A stretch of 64,000 bases of DNA, from assembly GCF_000702505.1 (NCBI RefSeq), contig NZ_JNIM01000001.1, positions 3,286,001 to 3,350,000 on the forward strand, written 5' to 3'. Shown one piece after another: positions 34,044-41,865 of the stretch (positions are counted from its first letter, which is position 1; every line of letters starts with the position of its first letter). The notes beneath the pieces were generated by a model that was not told the origin of the DNA, ran no database searches, and saw only the letters and a program-made list of their open reading frames with translations. The position numbers and the translations under genes are program-made. This DNA is from Thermogemmatispora carboxidivorans (GTDB taxonomy: Bacteria; Chloroflexota; Ktedonobacteria; Ktedonobacterales; Ktedonobacteraceae).

Positions 34044-34730
34044 ATGTCTGCTATGCTGTCTGCTGAAAGTGAAGCAGCGAGGAGAGAAGAGCGCTGGCTG
34101 CCGCTGGGACCGATTGTGCGCCTGCAGGTTCAGACGGCCCCGCTCAAGGTGCCAGGAGACGCAGAGGAATTGCGCTATGATCCGGCTCCGTTGCAGCCTG
34201 TATCTCAGCTCTGGTTGTCTGCCGATGGAGTGTTCGCGCTGCTGCCGGACGGTTCTCGCCTGCTGGATGTCCACCACCGCCAGCATCCACGCTCGCGCAA
34301 CCGCGGCGGCAAGAACGGGGTTTCGCTGGGTTTTACAGCCCATTATCGGACAATGCGTGCGCGTTTCGGCGAGCATCTGAGCGACGGCTGCGCGGGGGAG
34401 AATATTCTCATTGCAACTGAGCAGCCGGTCCGTCTGGAGCTGCTGCTGAATGGGCTGGTGATTATCGGGGCTGAGATGAGACAACCGGTCCGCTTGACAC
34501 GGCTGCGCGTGGCGACGCCCTGCCTGGAGTTTACGCGCTTCGCTCTGGGTCCAGAAGCGCTGTTCGCCTCTCCACCCGAGCTGAAAGCAGCATTGCAGTT
34601 TCTGGACCGGGGTCAGCGCGGCTTCTATGCAACCTGCCTTTCAGAGGAGGCGGTGGCTATCTCCTGCGGCGACCAGGTCTTTGCTTTGCCAGCGCCGGGA
34701 ACGGGACGGGCAGAGGCCGCCGCAGGGTGA
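34044..34730 (+). CDS. MOSC-domain-like protein
   Basis: The 228-residue protein has the MOSC pattern: MRARFGEHLSDGCAGENILIATEQPVRLE recalls the GxxGENI motif of molybdenum-cofactor sulfurase C-terminal domains, preceded by a beta-rich N-terminal part (GPIVRLQVQTAPLKV, HPRSRNRGGKNGVSLGF) and followed by RLRVATPCLEFTRFAL. MOSC proteins bind sulfur or metal-sulfur carriers; no molybdenum-cofactor gene is near. Start 34044 has GAGGGGAG. It follows a strong terminator, so has its own transcription unit, and converges with the ABC exporter genes 18 nt away. Confidence 0.6.
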   Translation: MSAMLSAESEAARREERWLPLGPIVRLQVQTAPLKVPGDAEELRYDPAPLQPVSQLWLSADGVFALLPDGSRLLDVHHRQHPRSRNRGGKNGVSLGFTAHYRTMRARFGEHLSDGCAGENILIATEQPVRLELLLNGLVIIGAEMRQPVRLTRLRVATPCLEFTRFALGPEALFASPPELKAALQFLDRGQRGFYATCLSEEAVAISCGDQVFALPAPGTGRAEAAAG

Positions 34731-34748
34731 ATAGAAGAGCTCCGTCGC

Positions 34749-35510
34749 TTAGGCAACCGCCCGCTTGAGAGAGCGCAGACCCCAGAAGAGGGCCAGTAGC
34801 GCGCAGACGCCGGCAGAGAGGTAGCCCTGCCAGACGGCTGCCTCTCCCAGCCTACCCAGGAAGAGGGCCCGCGCCCCATCCACAACATAGGCAAAGGGAT
34901 TGAAGTGGGCAACCGCCCGCAATGGAGGGGGGGCCAGCGTCAGGGGCAGTAAGACGCCCGAGAGCAGCAGAAGCGGGACACTGACCATGTTGAGCAGGGA
35001 CGAGAGAGCTTCAGCACTGCGCAAGAGAAAGGCCAGGGCATAGGAGCAGGCCGCCAGGCCCAGACCTAGCAGAATAACCAGCAGGAGCGCCAGGAAGAGG
35101 CTACCAGGGGAGACCCGCAGCCCGAGCGGTAGGGCAATGAGACAAATCAGAAGCACCTGGATGAGCAGGGTCATGATGTCAAGCAGCAGGCGGCTGAGCA
35201 AGAGAGCGGCCCGCGGGATAGGCGTCACAAGCAGACGCTCAACGAAGCCGCCCTGCAGTTCGACAACAAGCCCAAAGCCAACGTAGCCTGCCCCAAAAAG
35301 GGCCATCATGACCAGGAGCCCAGGAACGTAGATGGTTATAGCTTCTCCCGCCGGTATGGCCGGGACGCCGCTGAGGCTCTGGAGCAACGGCGCAAAGAGG
35401 AGCAGATAACACAGCGGCTGAAAGAGGCCAAAGATGACCCAGATAGGCTGACGCCAGGTCTGCCGGGCCTGGCGCAGCCAGAGATACCATACACTAGAGA
35501 AGAGAGACAT
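34749..35510 (-). CDS. ABC-2 type transporter permease
   Basis: A 253-residue integral membrane protein with six predicted helices (for example WVIFGLFQPLCYLLLFAPLL, YVPGLLVMMALFGAGYVGFGL, LLVILLGLGLAACSYALAFLL). The segment FVERLLVTPIPRAALLLSRLL and the late HFNPFAYVVDGARALFLG are typical of drug/antibiotic efflux permeases of the ABC-2 class. The upstream ATPase gene ends five nt before its start, so the pair forms one operon on the minus strand under the TetR operator at 36563. Ribosome site AAGGAAGG. Confidence 0.9.
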   Translation of the reverse strand: MSLFSSVWYLWLRQARQTWRQPIWVIFGLFQPLCYLLLFAPLLQSLSGVPAIPAGEAITIYVPGLLVMMALFGAGYVGFGLVVELQGGFVERLLVTPIPRAALLLSRLLLDIMTLLIQVLLICLIALPLGLRVSPGSLFLALLLVILLGLGLAACSYALAFLLRSAEALSSLLNMVSVPLLLLSGVLLPLTLAPPPLRAVAHFNPFAYVVDGARALFLGRLGEAAVWQGYLSAGVCALLALFWGLRSLKRAVA

Positions 35511-35515
35511 GCTGC

Positions 35516-36535
35516 TTACCTTCCTTTCCAGGCGAAGGCAGACCTGGCACCAGGGCCGGCTGTCTCAGCCTGGGCCTTTTTCAGAGAGCGACCGGCATAG
35601 CGGAAGAAGACGTCATCCAACGAGGGCCGTTCCAGAACCAGACTGCTGACGGTCAGACCAGCCTCTTCTAACAGATGTAGCACAGCAGGAAGGGCGCTTT
35701 CCCCATGCTCGACAGAGAGGCGGAGCTGCTCGCTGTCTTCTTCGTGAACGGCCCGGACAAAAGAGCAGGTGCCCAGAAGTTCGCCCGCTTGCTGCCTGAC
35801 GTTGGCCGACCCAGATGGCGCCAGAGTGAGGATGAGGGTCTCACCTGCGCTCTCTTGCTTGAGCCGGGCAGGACTGCCATCGGCGATGATGCTCCCCTTA
35901 TCGATGATCGCCAGGCGCGTGCAGAGCTGATCAGCCTCTTCAAGGTAGTGGGTGGTCAGAACGATGGTAGTACCTTGCGCCCGCAGATCGCGCAGACACT
36001 CCCAGAGCTGTCGCCGACTGACTGGATCAAGACCAAGGCTCGGCTCATCGAGCAGGAGCAGCGGAGGACGATGGACCAGGCCCAGCGCCAGGTCGAGACG
36101 CCGACGCTGGCCCCCCGAGAGGGAGCTGACTGGTCTGCTGGCCAGGCTACTCAGCTCCAGCTGCTCTAAGACTTCGCTCACCCGCCGCCGCGCTGCCTGG
36201 CCTCGCAGGCCATACAGATGGGCTTGTAATAGAAGGTCCTGAAAAACTGTTGCCTGGATATCCGTACCTCCTTGCTGACCGACATAGCCGAGAGTACGGC
36301 GAATATGCTCCGGCTGACGCCGCAGCTCGACGCCAGCAATCCTGATCTCGCCTCGATCCGGCGGGAGCATGGTGGCCAGTATACGAAGCAAGGTGGTTTT
36401 TCCCGCCCCGTTCGGCCCAAGGAGGCCAAAACATTCCCCCTCAGAGATACTCAGTGAGAGACCCCGCAGGGCTTCAACGTTGCGACCCTGCCAGCGATAG
36501 CTTTTCCAGAGGTCGCTGACACTGATGAGAGACAT
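35516..36535 (-). CDS. ABC transporter ATP-binding protein (drug efflux type)
   Basis: The 339-residue ATPase has Walker A GPNGAGKTTLL, signature SSLSGGQRRRLDLALGL, Walker B LLLLDEPSLGLDP and the switch His in LTTHYLEEADQL. The C-terminal 100 residues after the domain match DrrA/NodI-type efflux ATPases (LERPSLDDVFFRYAG). Start at 36535 (MSLISVSDLW) is preferred to an earlier ATG because AAAGGAG precedes it. Together with the permease downstream it exports a hydrophobic compound, substrate unknown. A TetR operator lies 28 nt upstream of this start. Confidence 0.92.
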   Translation of the reverse strand: MSLISVSDLWKSYRWQGRNVEALRGLSLSISEGECFGLLGPNGAGKTTLLRILATMLPPDRGEIRIAGVELRRQPEHIRRTLGYVGQQGGTDIQATVFQDLLLQAHLYGLRGQAARRRVSEVLEQLELSSLASRPVSSLSGGQRRRLDLALGLVHRPPLLLLDEPSLGLDPVSRRQLWECLRDLRAQGTTIVLTTHYLEEADQLCTRLAIIDKGSIIADGSPARLKQESAGETLILTLAPSGSANVRQQAGELLGTCSFVRAVHEEDSEQLRLSVEHGESALPAVLHLLEEAGLTVSSLVLERPSLDDVFFRYAGRSLKKAQAETAGPGARSAFAWKGR

Positions 36536-36562
36536 CGCTGTGTCTTCTCCTTTCACTTTTAT

Positions 36563-36583
36563 ATACATACCGAATGTATGTAT
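36563..36583. promoter_or_regulatory. TetR operator 1 (ABC exporter)
   Basis: ATACATAC-CGAAT-GTATGTAT, an 8-bp perfect inverted repeat with 5-nt spacer. It matches the operator at 37245 in 19 of 21 positions. It lies between the TetR stop and the ATPase start, overlapping the AT-rich -10 region of the exporter. Confidence 0.75.
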
Positions 36584-36603
36584 GCGAGCTAAAAAAAACT
36601 GGC

Positions 36604-37215
36604 TCAGGAACGACGCAGGCCGCGAATGAAGATCTCGACGGCCTCGGTAGCGTAGGCACGCAGAGAAAAGGCGCTGGGATTGAGAAGCCAGAGGCTGCTC
36701 AGGCCAACAATCAGGCTATAGGCGGCGGTGGCCGCCTGCTCGGGAACGACCTCGGCGCGAATCTCGCCGGCCTCACGGGCGCGGCGCAGCAGGGCGGCAA
36801 AGTGGGCAATGCTGGCCTCAACAGCCTGCACCTTTTCCTCGATGCCGCTCTGTAGCTCGGGTAGCATACCTGTGCGCAGGGTGGTCAGCTCCAGCATCGC
36901 GCGAAAGTCGGCATCCTCTTCAGGGTAGCTGAGCCAGGCCAGCAGGATTGCTCGTAGCGTCTCCAGCGGGGCGCCGTCGCGCCGATAGAGCGGCAGCAGC
37001 TTGCGCGCGGCCCGCTCGTACTGCTCGCGCACCAGGGTATTGAACAGATCGGCCTTGCTGCCAAAATGCCACTGGATGGCGCCGCGCGTGGTCCCAGCCC
37101 GGCGCGCCACTTCATCCAGAGTGGTGGCCGCATAGCCGTGTTCCAGAAAACAGCTCAGGGCTGCCCGGAGCAGCTGCTCACGTGTCTGGGCCGCCGCTTC
37201 CCGCGTTCTCCTCAT
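36604..37215 (-). CDS. TetR family repressor
   Basis: A 203-residue regulator of the AcrR/TtgR type. N-terminal DNA-binding domain (about 8-55): TREQLLRAALSCFLEHGYAATTLDEVARRAGTTRGAIQWHFGSKADLF, the classical TetR helix-turn-helix with its WHFGSK tail. The C-terminal helical part (about 60-200) forms the ligand pocket and dimer. It precedes the ABC exporter on the same strand and is flanked by two matching operators, so it most likely represses itself and the exporter and is released by the transported compound. Ribosome site GAGGGAG. Confidence 0.92.
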   Translation of the reverse strand: MRRTREAAAQTREQLLRAALSCFLEHGYAATTLDEVARRAGTTRGAIQWHFGSKADLFNTLVREQYERAARKLLPLYRRDGAPLETLRAILLAWLSYPEEDADFRAMLELTTLRTGMLPELQSGIEEKVQAVEASIAHFAALLRRAREAGEIRAEVVPEQAATAAYSLIVGLSSLWLLNPSAFSLRAYATEAVEIFIRGLRRS

Positions 37216-37244
37216 CGCTCGCTCCCTCTCACCTCTCTAAATAC

Positions 37245-37265
37245 ATACATACCACATGTATGTAT
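37245..37265. promoter_or_regulatory. TetR operator 2 (autoregulation)
   Basis: ATACATAC-CACAT-GTATGTAT. The flanks extend the symmetry (11-bp arms AATACATACAT/ATGTATGTATT with a 5-nt ACCAC centre). It covers the spacer and -10 of the promoter at 37246-37274, so bound repressor would block RNA polymerase. Confidence 0.8.
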
Positions 37266-37274
37266 TCTTGTCAA
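37246..37274 (-). promoter_or_regulatory. Promoter of the TetR gene
   Basis: Minus strand TTGACA (37269-37274), 17-bp spacer, TATGTA (37246-37251). The -35 is a perfect match; the -10 is weak and lies inside the operator. Confidence 0.6.
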
Positions 37275-37351
37275 GGGGAAAACCAGAGCTGGTCAGCAAG
37301 CAGCCAGGTGAGACACCGCTGCCGCCGCTCACGCTGAGCGGCGGCAGCACT

Positions 37352-39823
37352 TTACTCGCCATAGGGTACCCAGATATTTTTGACCTGGGTCGCCTCGCGC
37401 AGAAACTCCTCGCCCTCGCCCTGGACGGGGTCGAGCCAATCGCGCGGATGGCCATAGTTGACCCAGGTACGCTTCATATTGCTGGCGGCGGCCAGTTCGA
37501 CGCGCTTGCTACCCTCGGCGCTGCCGAAGTACCAGACCGCCTCGACATCCTCGTGTTCGGCCAGGACCTGAGAGAGCGGCTCGCGCTCGCCGGTGACGAT
37601 ATTGACGGCTCCGGCAGGCAGATCGGAAGTCTCGAAGACCTGGTAGCAGTCGGTGGCGCTCAGCGGAGCCTGTGGCGAAGGGATCACCACCAGTGTATTG
37701 CCCATCGCCAGCGCGGGGGCCACCAGCGAGAGGAAGCCCAGCAGCGGGAACTCATCGGGGCAGGCAATGCCGATCACGCCCACTGGCTCACGCACGGCCA
37801 GGACCATCCCACGCAACGGTGGGCGGTGTATGCTGCCCTCGAACTTGTCACACCAGGCGGCGTAGCTGAAGAGGCGCGCGATGGCGGCCTGCACTTCTGC
37901 CGCGGCATCTGCATAGGGGCGGCCCGTCTGCTGAACCAGGCGCAGGGCAAACTCTTGCTCGCGGGCGGCCAGGTTCTCGGCAACGTAGAAGAGGACCTGG
38001 GCCCGCTGGTGGGGAGAGGCTCCGCTCCAGGCACGGGCGGCGTGGGCCGCCTCGACGGCATTGCGGATGTCCTTGCGGTTGCCAGCACCGACCTGGCCGA
38101 TGATCATGCCCTGGGGATCGCGCACCGGCAGGCTGTAGCCGCTGTCCGGGCGGACCTGCTTGCCGCCGATGAAGAGCTTGGGGGTGCGATCGATCGACGG
38201 GATGCGCCCCGCCAGATCGGCAAAGACCTCGCTGCCGGCCAGGGCCACGCCATTGCTAGCATGCTCAGCATGACCGTTGCCGCTATGGGCCTTGCTCTCG
38301 CCGCTTGCCGGCGCTTCCGCCAGTCCACGTCTCCGGCTCGCCCGCCCACTGGCCCCCTCCCAGCGTGGACGGACATACTCGTAGAGACCCTCTTTGCCAC
38401 CCTCGCGTCCAAAGCCGCTCTCGCGATAGCCGCCGAAGCCGGAGGCCGCGTCGAAGAGATTGGTGGCATTGATCCAGACGGTGCCGGCCTGCAAGCGCGC
38501 GGCCACATCCAGGGCCAGATTGATATTCTCGCTCCAGATGCTGGCCGCCAATCCGTAACGAGTGTTGTTAGCCAGCGTCACCGCCTCCTCTGGCGTACGG
38601 AAGGTCATGGTGACGAGCACGGGACCAAAGATCTCGACCTGGGCAATGGTCATGGCCGGAGCCACATTGGTAAAGAGGGTTGGCGGAAAGAAATAGCCTT
38701 CGCGCGGGCAAGCCGTTGACGGCTGCCAGAGCTGGGCCCCTTCTTCGACACCGCGCTCCACCAGGCGGCGAATCTCGCCCAGCTGAGACTCCGAGACAAT
38801 AGCCCCGATATCGATGGCCTTATCCAGCGGATCGCCGACGCGCAGCTTCTCCATCCGCGCACGCACCTTGGCGACCAGGCGCTCGGCGATACTCTCCTGG
38901 ACCAGCAGGCGCGAGCCAGCACAGCAGACCTGGCCCTGGTTGAACCAGATGGCATCGACAACTCCTTCGACCACGCTATCCAGGTCAGCATCGTCAAAGA
39001 CCACAAAGGGCGATTTGCCGCCCAGCTCTAGCGAGAGGCGCTTGCCAGAGCCGGCGGTGGCCCGGCGAATGGCACGGCCCACCTCGGTGGAACCAGTGAA
39101 GGCGATCTTGTTGACGTCGGGGTGGCGCACCAGAGCCTCGCCAACCTGCCCAGCCTCGCCGGTAACAATGTTGACAACCCCTGGCGGCAGGCCAACCTCT
39201 TCGACGATCTCGGCGAATTTCATGGCCGTCAGGGGAGTGTAGCGCGCCGGCTTGAGGACAACTGTATTGCCCATCGCCAGGGCTGGGGCTACTTTCCAGG
39301 CCAGCATGAGCAGGGGGAAGTTCCAGGGAATGATCTGTCCCACAACCCCCAGCGGCTCGTAGCCAGCTAGCTCGCTCTCCATGAGCTGGGCCCAACCAGC
39401 ATGATAATAAAAATGGCGCGCAACCAGCGGAATATCGATGTCGCGCGTCTCGCGAATGGGCTTCCCGTTATCGAGGGTCTCCAGGACAGCAAGCAGACGT
39501 GCATGCTTCTGAATATGGCGGGCAATGGCGTAGAGGTAGCGCGCCCGCACATGCCCGGGGGTCTTGCTCCAGCCCGGAAAGGCCCGTCGCGCCGCGGCTA
39601 CCGCGGCATCGACATCGGCGCCGTTGCCCGCGGCGACTCGCGCCAGCACCTTGCCCGTGGCCGGATTGATGGTCTCTAGATACTGGCCGCTGGCCGGCTT
39701 GACGCGGCGATTGTTGATGAACAGGTCAAAGGGCTGGTGCTGGGCCAGCCACTGCAGAGCAGGCTCTGCCGTCTCGGGCGCCGGCCCGTACTCCATTGAT
39801 TCGAACAGGTCTAAGACACTCAT
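37352..39823 (-). CDS. ALDH16-like double-domain aldehyde dehydrogenase
   Basis: An 823-residue protein with two aldehyde dehydrogenase domains. Domain 1 (about 30-505) is complete: PWNFP, GNTVVLKPA, FTGSTEVG, Glu266 in LELGGK and catalytic Cys300 in NQGQVCCAGSR. A linker rich in Gly/Ser/His (about 505-560) leads to domain 2 (about 565-823). Domain 2 keeps the cofactor-domain pattern (VREPVGVIGIACPDEFPLLGF, GNTLVVIPSPQAPLS, WYFGSAEGSKRVELAAASNMKRTWVNYG) but ends before any catalytic cysteine. This is the architecture of ALDH16, known from animals and some bacteria. It oxidises an aldehyde, NAD-dependent by family; substrate unknown. Start at 39823 gives MSVLDLFESM; an ATG 60 nt upstream is less likely. 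Confidence 0.88.
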   Translation of the reverse strand: MSVLDLFESMEYGPAPETAEPALQWLAQHQPFDLFINNRRVKPASGQYLETINPATGKVLARVAAGNGADVDAAVAAARRAFPGWSKTPGHVRARYLYAIARHIQKHARLLAVLETLDNGKPIRETRDIDIPLVARHFYYHAGWAQLMESELAGYEPLGVVGQIIPWNFPLLMLAWKVAPALAMGNTVVLKPARYTPLTAMKFAEIVEEVGLPPGVVNIVTGEAGQVGEALVRHPDVNKIAFTGSTEVGRAIRRATAGSGKRLSLELGGKSPFVVFDDADLDSVVEGVVDAIWFNQGQVCCAGSRLLVQESIAERLVAKVRARMEKLRVGDPLDKAIDIGAIVSESQLGEIRRLVERGVEEGAQLWQPSTACPREGYFFPPTLFTNVAPAMTIAQVEIFGPVLVTMTFRTPEEAVTLANNTRYGLAASIWSENINLALDVAARLQAGTVWINATNLFDAASGFGGYRESGFGREGGKEGLYEYVRPRWEGASGRASRRRGLAEAPASGESKAHSGNGHAEHASNGVALAGSEVFADLAGRIPSIDRTPKLFIGGKQVRPDSGYSLPVRDPQGMIIGQVGAGNRKDIRNAVEAAHAARAWSGASPHQRAQVLFYVAENLAAREQEFALRLVQQTGRPYADAAAEVQAAIARLFSYAAWCDKFEGSIHRPPLRGMVLAVREPVGVIGIACPDEFPLLGFLSLVAPALAMGNTLVVIPSPQAPLSATDCYQVFETSDLPAGAVNIVTGEREPLSQVLAEHEDVEAVWYFGSAEGSKRVELAAASNMKRTWVNYGHPRDWLDPVQGEGEEFLREATQVKNIWVPYGE

Positions 39824-40069
39824 AGCAGTGATGCGCCCCTCCCTCAACGTCTCGCAAGAGAGCCGATGACAGGCCATCGGCACGGGCTATTGTATCCCGC
39901 CCCACACCCCGGCGGCAAGTCCCCGGTTCACCACAAGCAAGGACCTGCACCACCACAGCAGGCACCCGGGCAGTCAATGGCGAGCAAGACAACGACACTG
40001 TCGACCAGGTCTAGCCTGTCGGAGTGAAGGAGTGGGAAGTCGCCACGCTACGGTTCTCAGGCGAGTTAC

Positions 40070-41596
40070 TCACCGGCTGGGTGGGAGGCCGGGCGAGAGG
40101 GACCACAGGCCGCTCTCGCCCGTAAAATGGTTGTTCTCATCATGCACCTCGAAGCTCCCAGCCATCTGGCTACCGACCTTGATCATGCCCTCGAAGACCA
40201 GGCTAGCCTTACCGCCATAAATAGAGACCGTAAAATGGATAGAGCCTCGCTGATCCAGCGTTCCTGAGCAAGGCCCACTCTGCCCCAGACCACTGAAAAA
40301 GCCCGAGAAGCGCCCTTGATGCTGCTGCAGGTGCGAGAGCACCAGGAGAGTGCGCGTATTGGTCAGCAGATCCTGGGCTGTGCCTACATAATTGGCGTAG
40401 AGCGCTGGATAGGGATAGGCCTCACCTGCCAGTGGCACCTGCGATGCAGCGTTGGCTGGCGCGCTCCCTGGAGCTGCTGGCGTTTGAGGCCCTAAAGAGC
40501 GCACGATGAGCGAGCGTAGCGGGCTGTGCAGCCCTATCGTCACAGCACCCGCTACCAATGTCAACACCAGAGCCAGGATGAGCACGCTCAGCACCAGGCG
40601 GCGCCGCTGACGATACGCCCGCCGGTGCCTCTCCTGGAACTGCCGTTCTGGGAATAACTCAGTTGAGGCGGCCATTGCCTCCAGCGAGGGCACTGCCTCC
40701 TCGGGGGGGGTTGTCGTCTCTGGATCGAGGCGGGCGTGGCTGACAACAGCCCGCCAGAACTCGCGCACGCTGGCAAAGCGCTCCTGGCTGTTCAGCGCCA
40801 GGGCGCACTGGAGGTCTTCGCTGACAGCACGCGGCAGCTCGGGCACCAGCTCGTGAGCGGGGCGCAAAGGATCACGCTCCGCTCCGTTTTGGAGCAGAAG
40901 CACACGCTCAAAGGCATCGCAGGGAAACTGGCCTGTCAACAGTGTATAAAGCGTCGCCCCCAGTCCATAAACATCGGTGCGCACATCAGTGCGCCCTCGC
41001 CCCCCATACTGCTCCGGCGCCGCGTAACCAGGGGTTCCCTGGCGAATCGTGGTCGTCATGCCATCGGGAATATAGAGCTTGGCCAGGCCGAAATCGACCA
41101 GCACGGCCCCACGTCCAGCGGCAGGCACAATGATATTCGATGGCTTGATATCACGATGGATGACAGGCGGCTGCTGGCTATGCAAATAGTCAAGAGCATC
41201 GATGATCGGCTCCAGCGTCGTCAGCAGATGCGCTAAGGGGATGCGACGCCCAGGGGTAAGGCGTCGCAGTTCCTCCAGGTTGGCACCGCGGATATAATCC
41301 ATCAATAAATAGCTACGCTGGCTGCGCTCGTCTTCGAAAAAGCGATAGACCCGTGGCAGGGCCGGATGCTGCAGGCGCATCAGCAAGCTGGCCTCCAGGG
41401 CCAGACTGCGCCGCTCGCGCTCGGTAGTTGTGACAACCTCCTTAAGGGCAAAGAGCTTGCCGGAGCTACGTAGCTCCATCACCAGGTAGACCGAACCAAA
41501 TCCCCCAGTGCCCAGGCAAGCTTCGACACGGTAGCGGGCTTGCGCAGGATCTTTAATGATAGACCCCGTTCTCAGCCTGGTCTGTGTCCTCTGCAT
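40070..41596 (-). CDS. Transmembrane serine/threonine protein kinase
   Basis: A 508-residue PknB-like kinase. The catalytic domain (about 20-285) is intact: GTGGFGSVY, Lys52 in FALKEV, HRDIKPSN with Asp149, DFG at 168-170, and GTPGYAAPEQY. One membrane helix lies near 343-363 (RRRLVLSVLILALVLTLVAG). The extracellular part (about 375-508) has no PASTA repeats; it ends in a beta-rich module (FSGFFSGLGQSGPCSGTLDQRGSIHFTV) like that of other Chloroflexota kinases. It likely senses an external cue and phosphorylates cytoplasmic proteins. A promoter with perfect TATAAT lies just upstream. The gene is alone on its strand. Confidence 0.9.
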   Translation of the reverse strand: MQRTQTRLRTGSIIKDPAQARYRVEACLGTGGFGSVYLVMELRSSGKLFALKEVVTTTERERRSLALEASLLMRLQHPALPRVYRFFEDERSQRSYLLMDYIRGANLEELRRLTPGRRIPLAHLLTTLEPIIDALDYLHSQQPPVIHRDIKPSNIIVPAAGRGAVLVDFGLAKLYIPDGMTTTIRQGTPGYAAPEQYGGRGRTDVRTDVYGLGATLYTLLTGQFPCDAFERVLLLQNGAERDPLRPAHELVPELPRAVSEDLQCALALNSQERFASVREFWRAVVSHARLDPETTTPPEEAVPSLEAMAASTELFPERQFQERHRRAYRQRRRLVLSVLILALVLTLVAGAVTIGLHSPLRSLIVRSLGPQTPAAPGSAPANAASQVPLAGEAYPYPALYANYVGTAQDLLTNTRTLLVLSHLQQHQGRFSGFFSGLGQSGPCSGTLDQRGSIHFTVSIYGGKASLVFEGMIKVGSQMAGSFEVHDENNHFTGESGLWSLSPGLPPSR

Positions 41597-41641
41597 CGCT
41601 GACTCCAGCTCATCGATACGCTTGGGTACACTATCTGTTCC

Positions 41642-41670
41642 ATTATACGAACTGCCCGATAGATAAACAA
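41642..41670 (-). promoter_or_regulatory. Promoter of the transmembrane kinase gene
   Basis: Minus strand TTGTTT (41665-41670), 17-bp spacer, TATAAT (41642-41647). Leader about 40 nt. The whole 41597-41865 spacer is AT-rich for this genome and also serves the divergent pentapeptide gene. Confidence 0.65.
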
Positions 41671-41865
41671 GGGTTATGCAATTATCCTACTCACAAATGT
41701 TCACTTGCTATCCTGGCAAAATGTGAGCTTTATGACCACGATCACAAGATTGCAACCGCAGAGACAACAGCTTTGCATCCACTGCTCTGCTATGCTCTCA
41801 ACAGGAGAGAAAACCTGTACGTTTGCAGGTAGGCCGTTCACTACCACTGCACGGAGACCAGGCAA

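Noticed and set aside
37256..38719. 487-codon open frame on the plus strand opposite the aldehyde dehydrogenase
   Set aside because: Antisense shadow of a clearly conserved ALDH gene in GC-rich DNA; no ribosome site and no family pattern.
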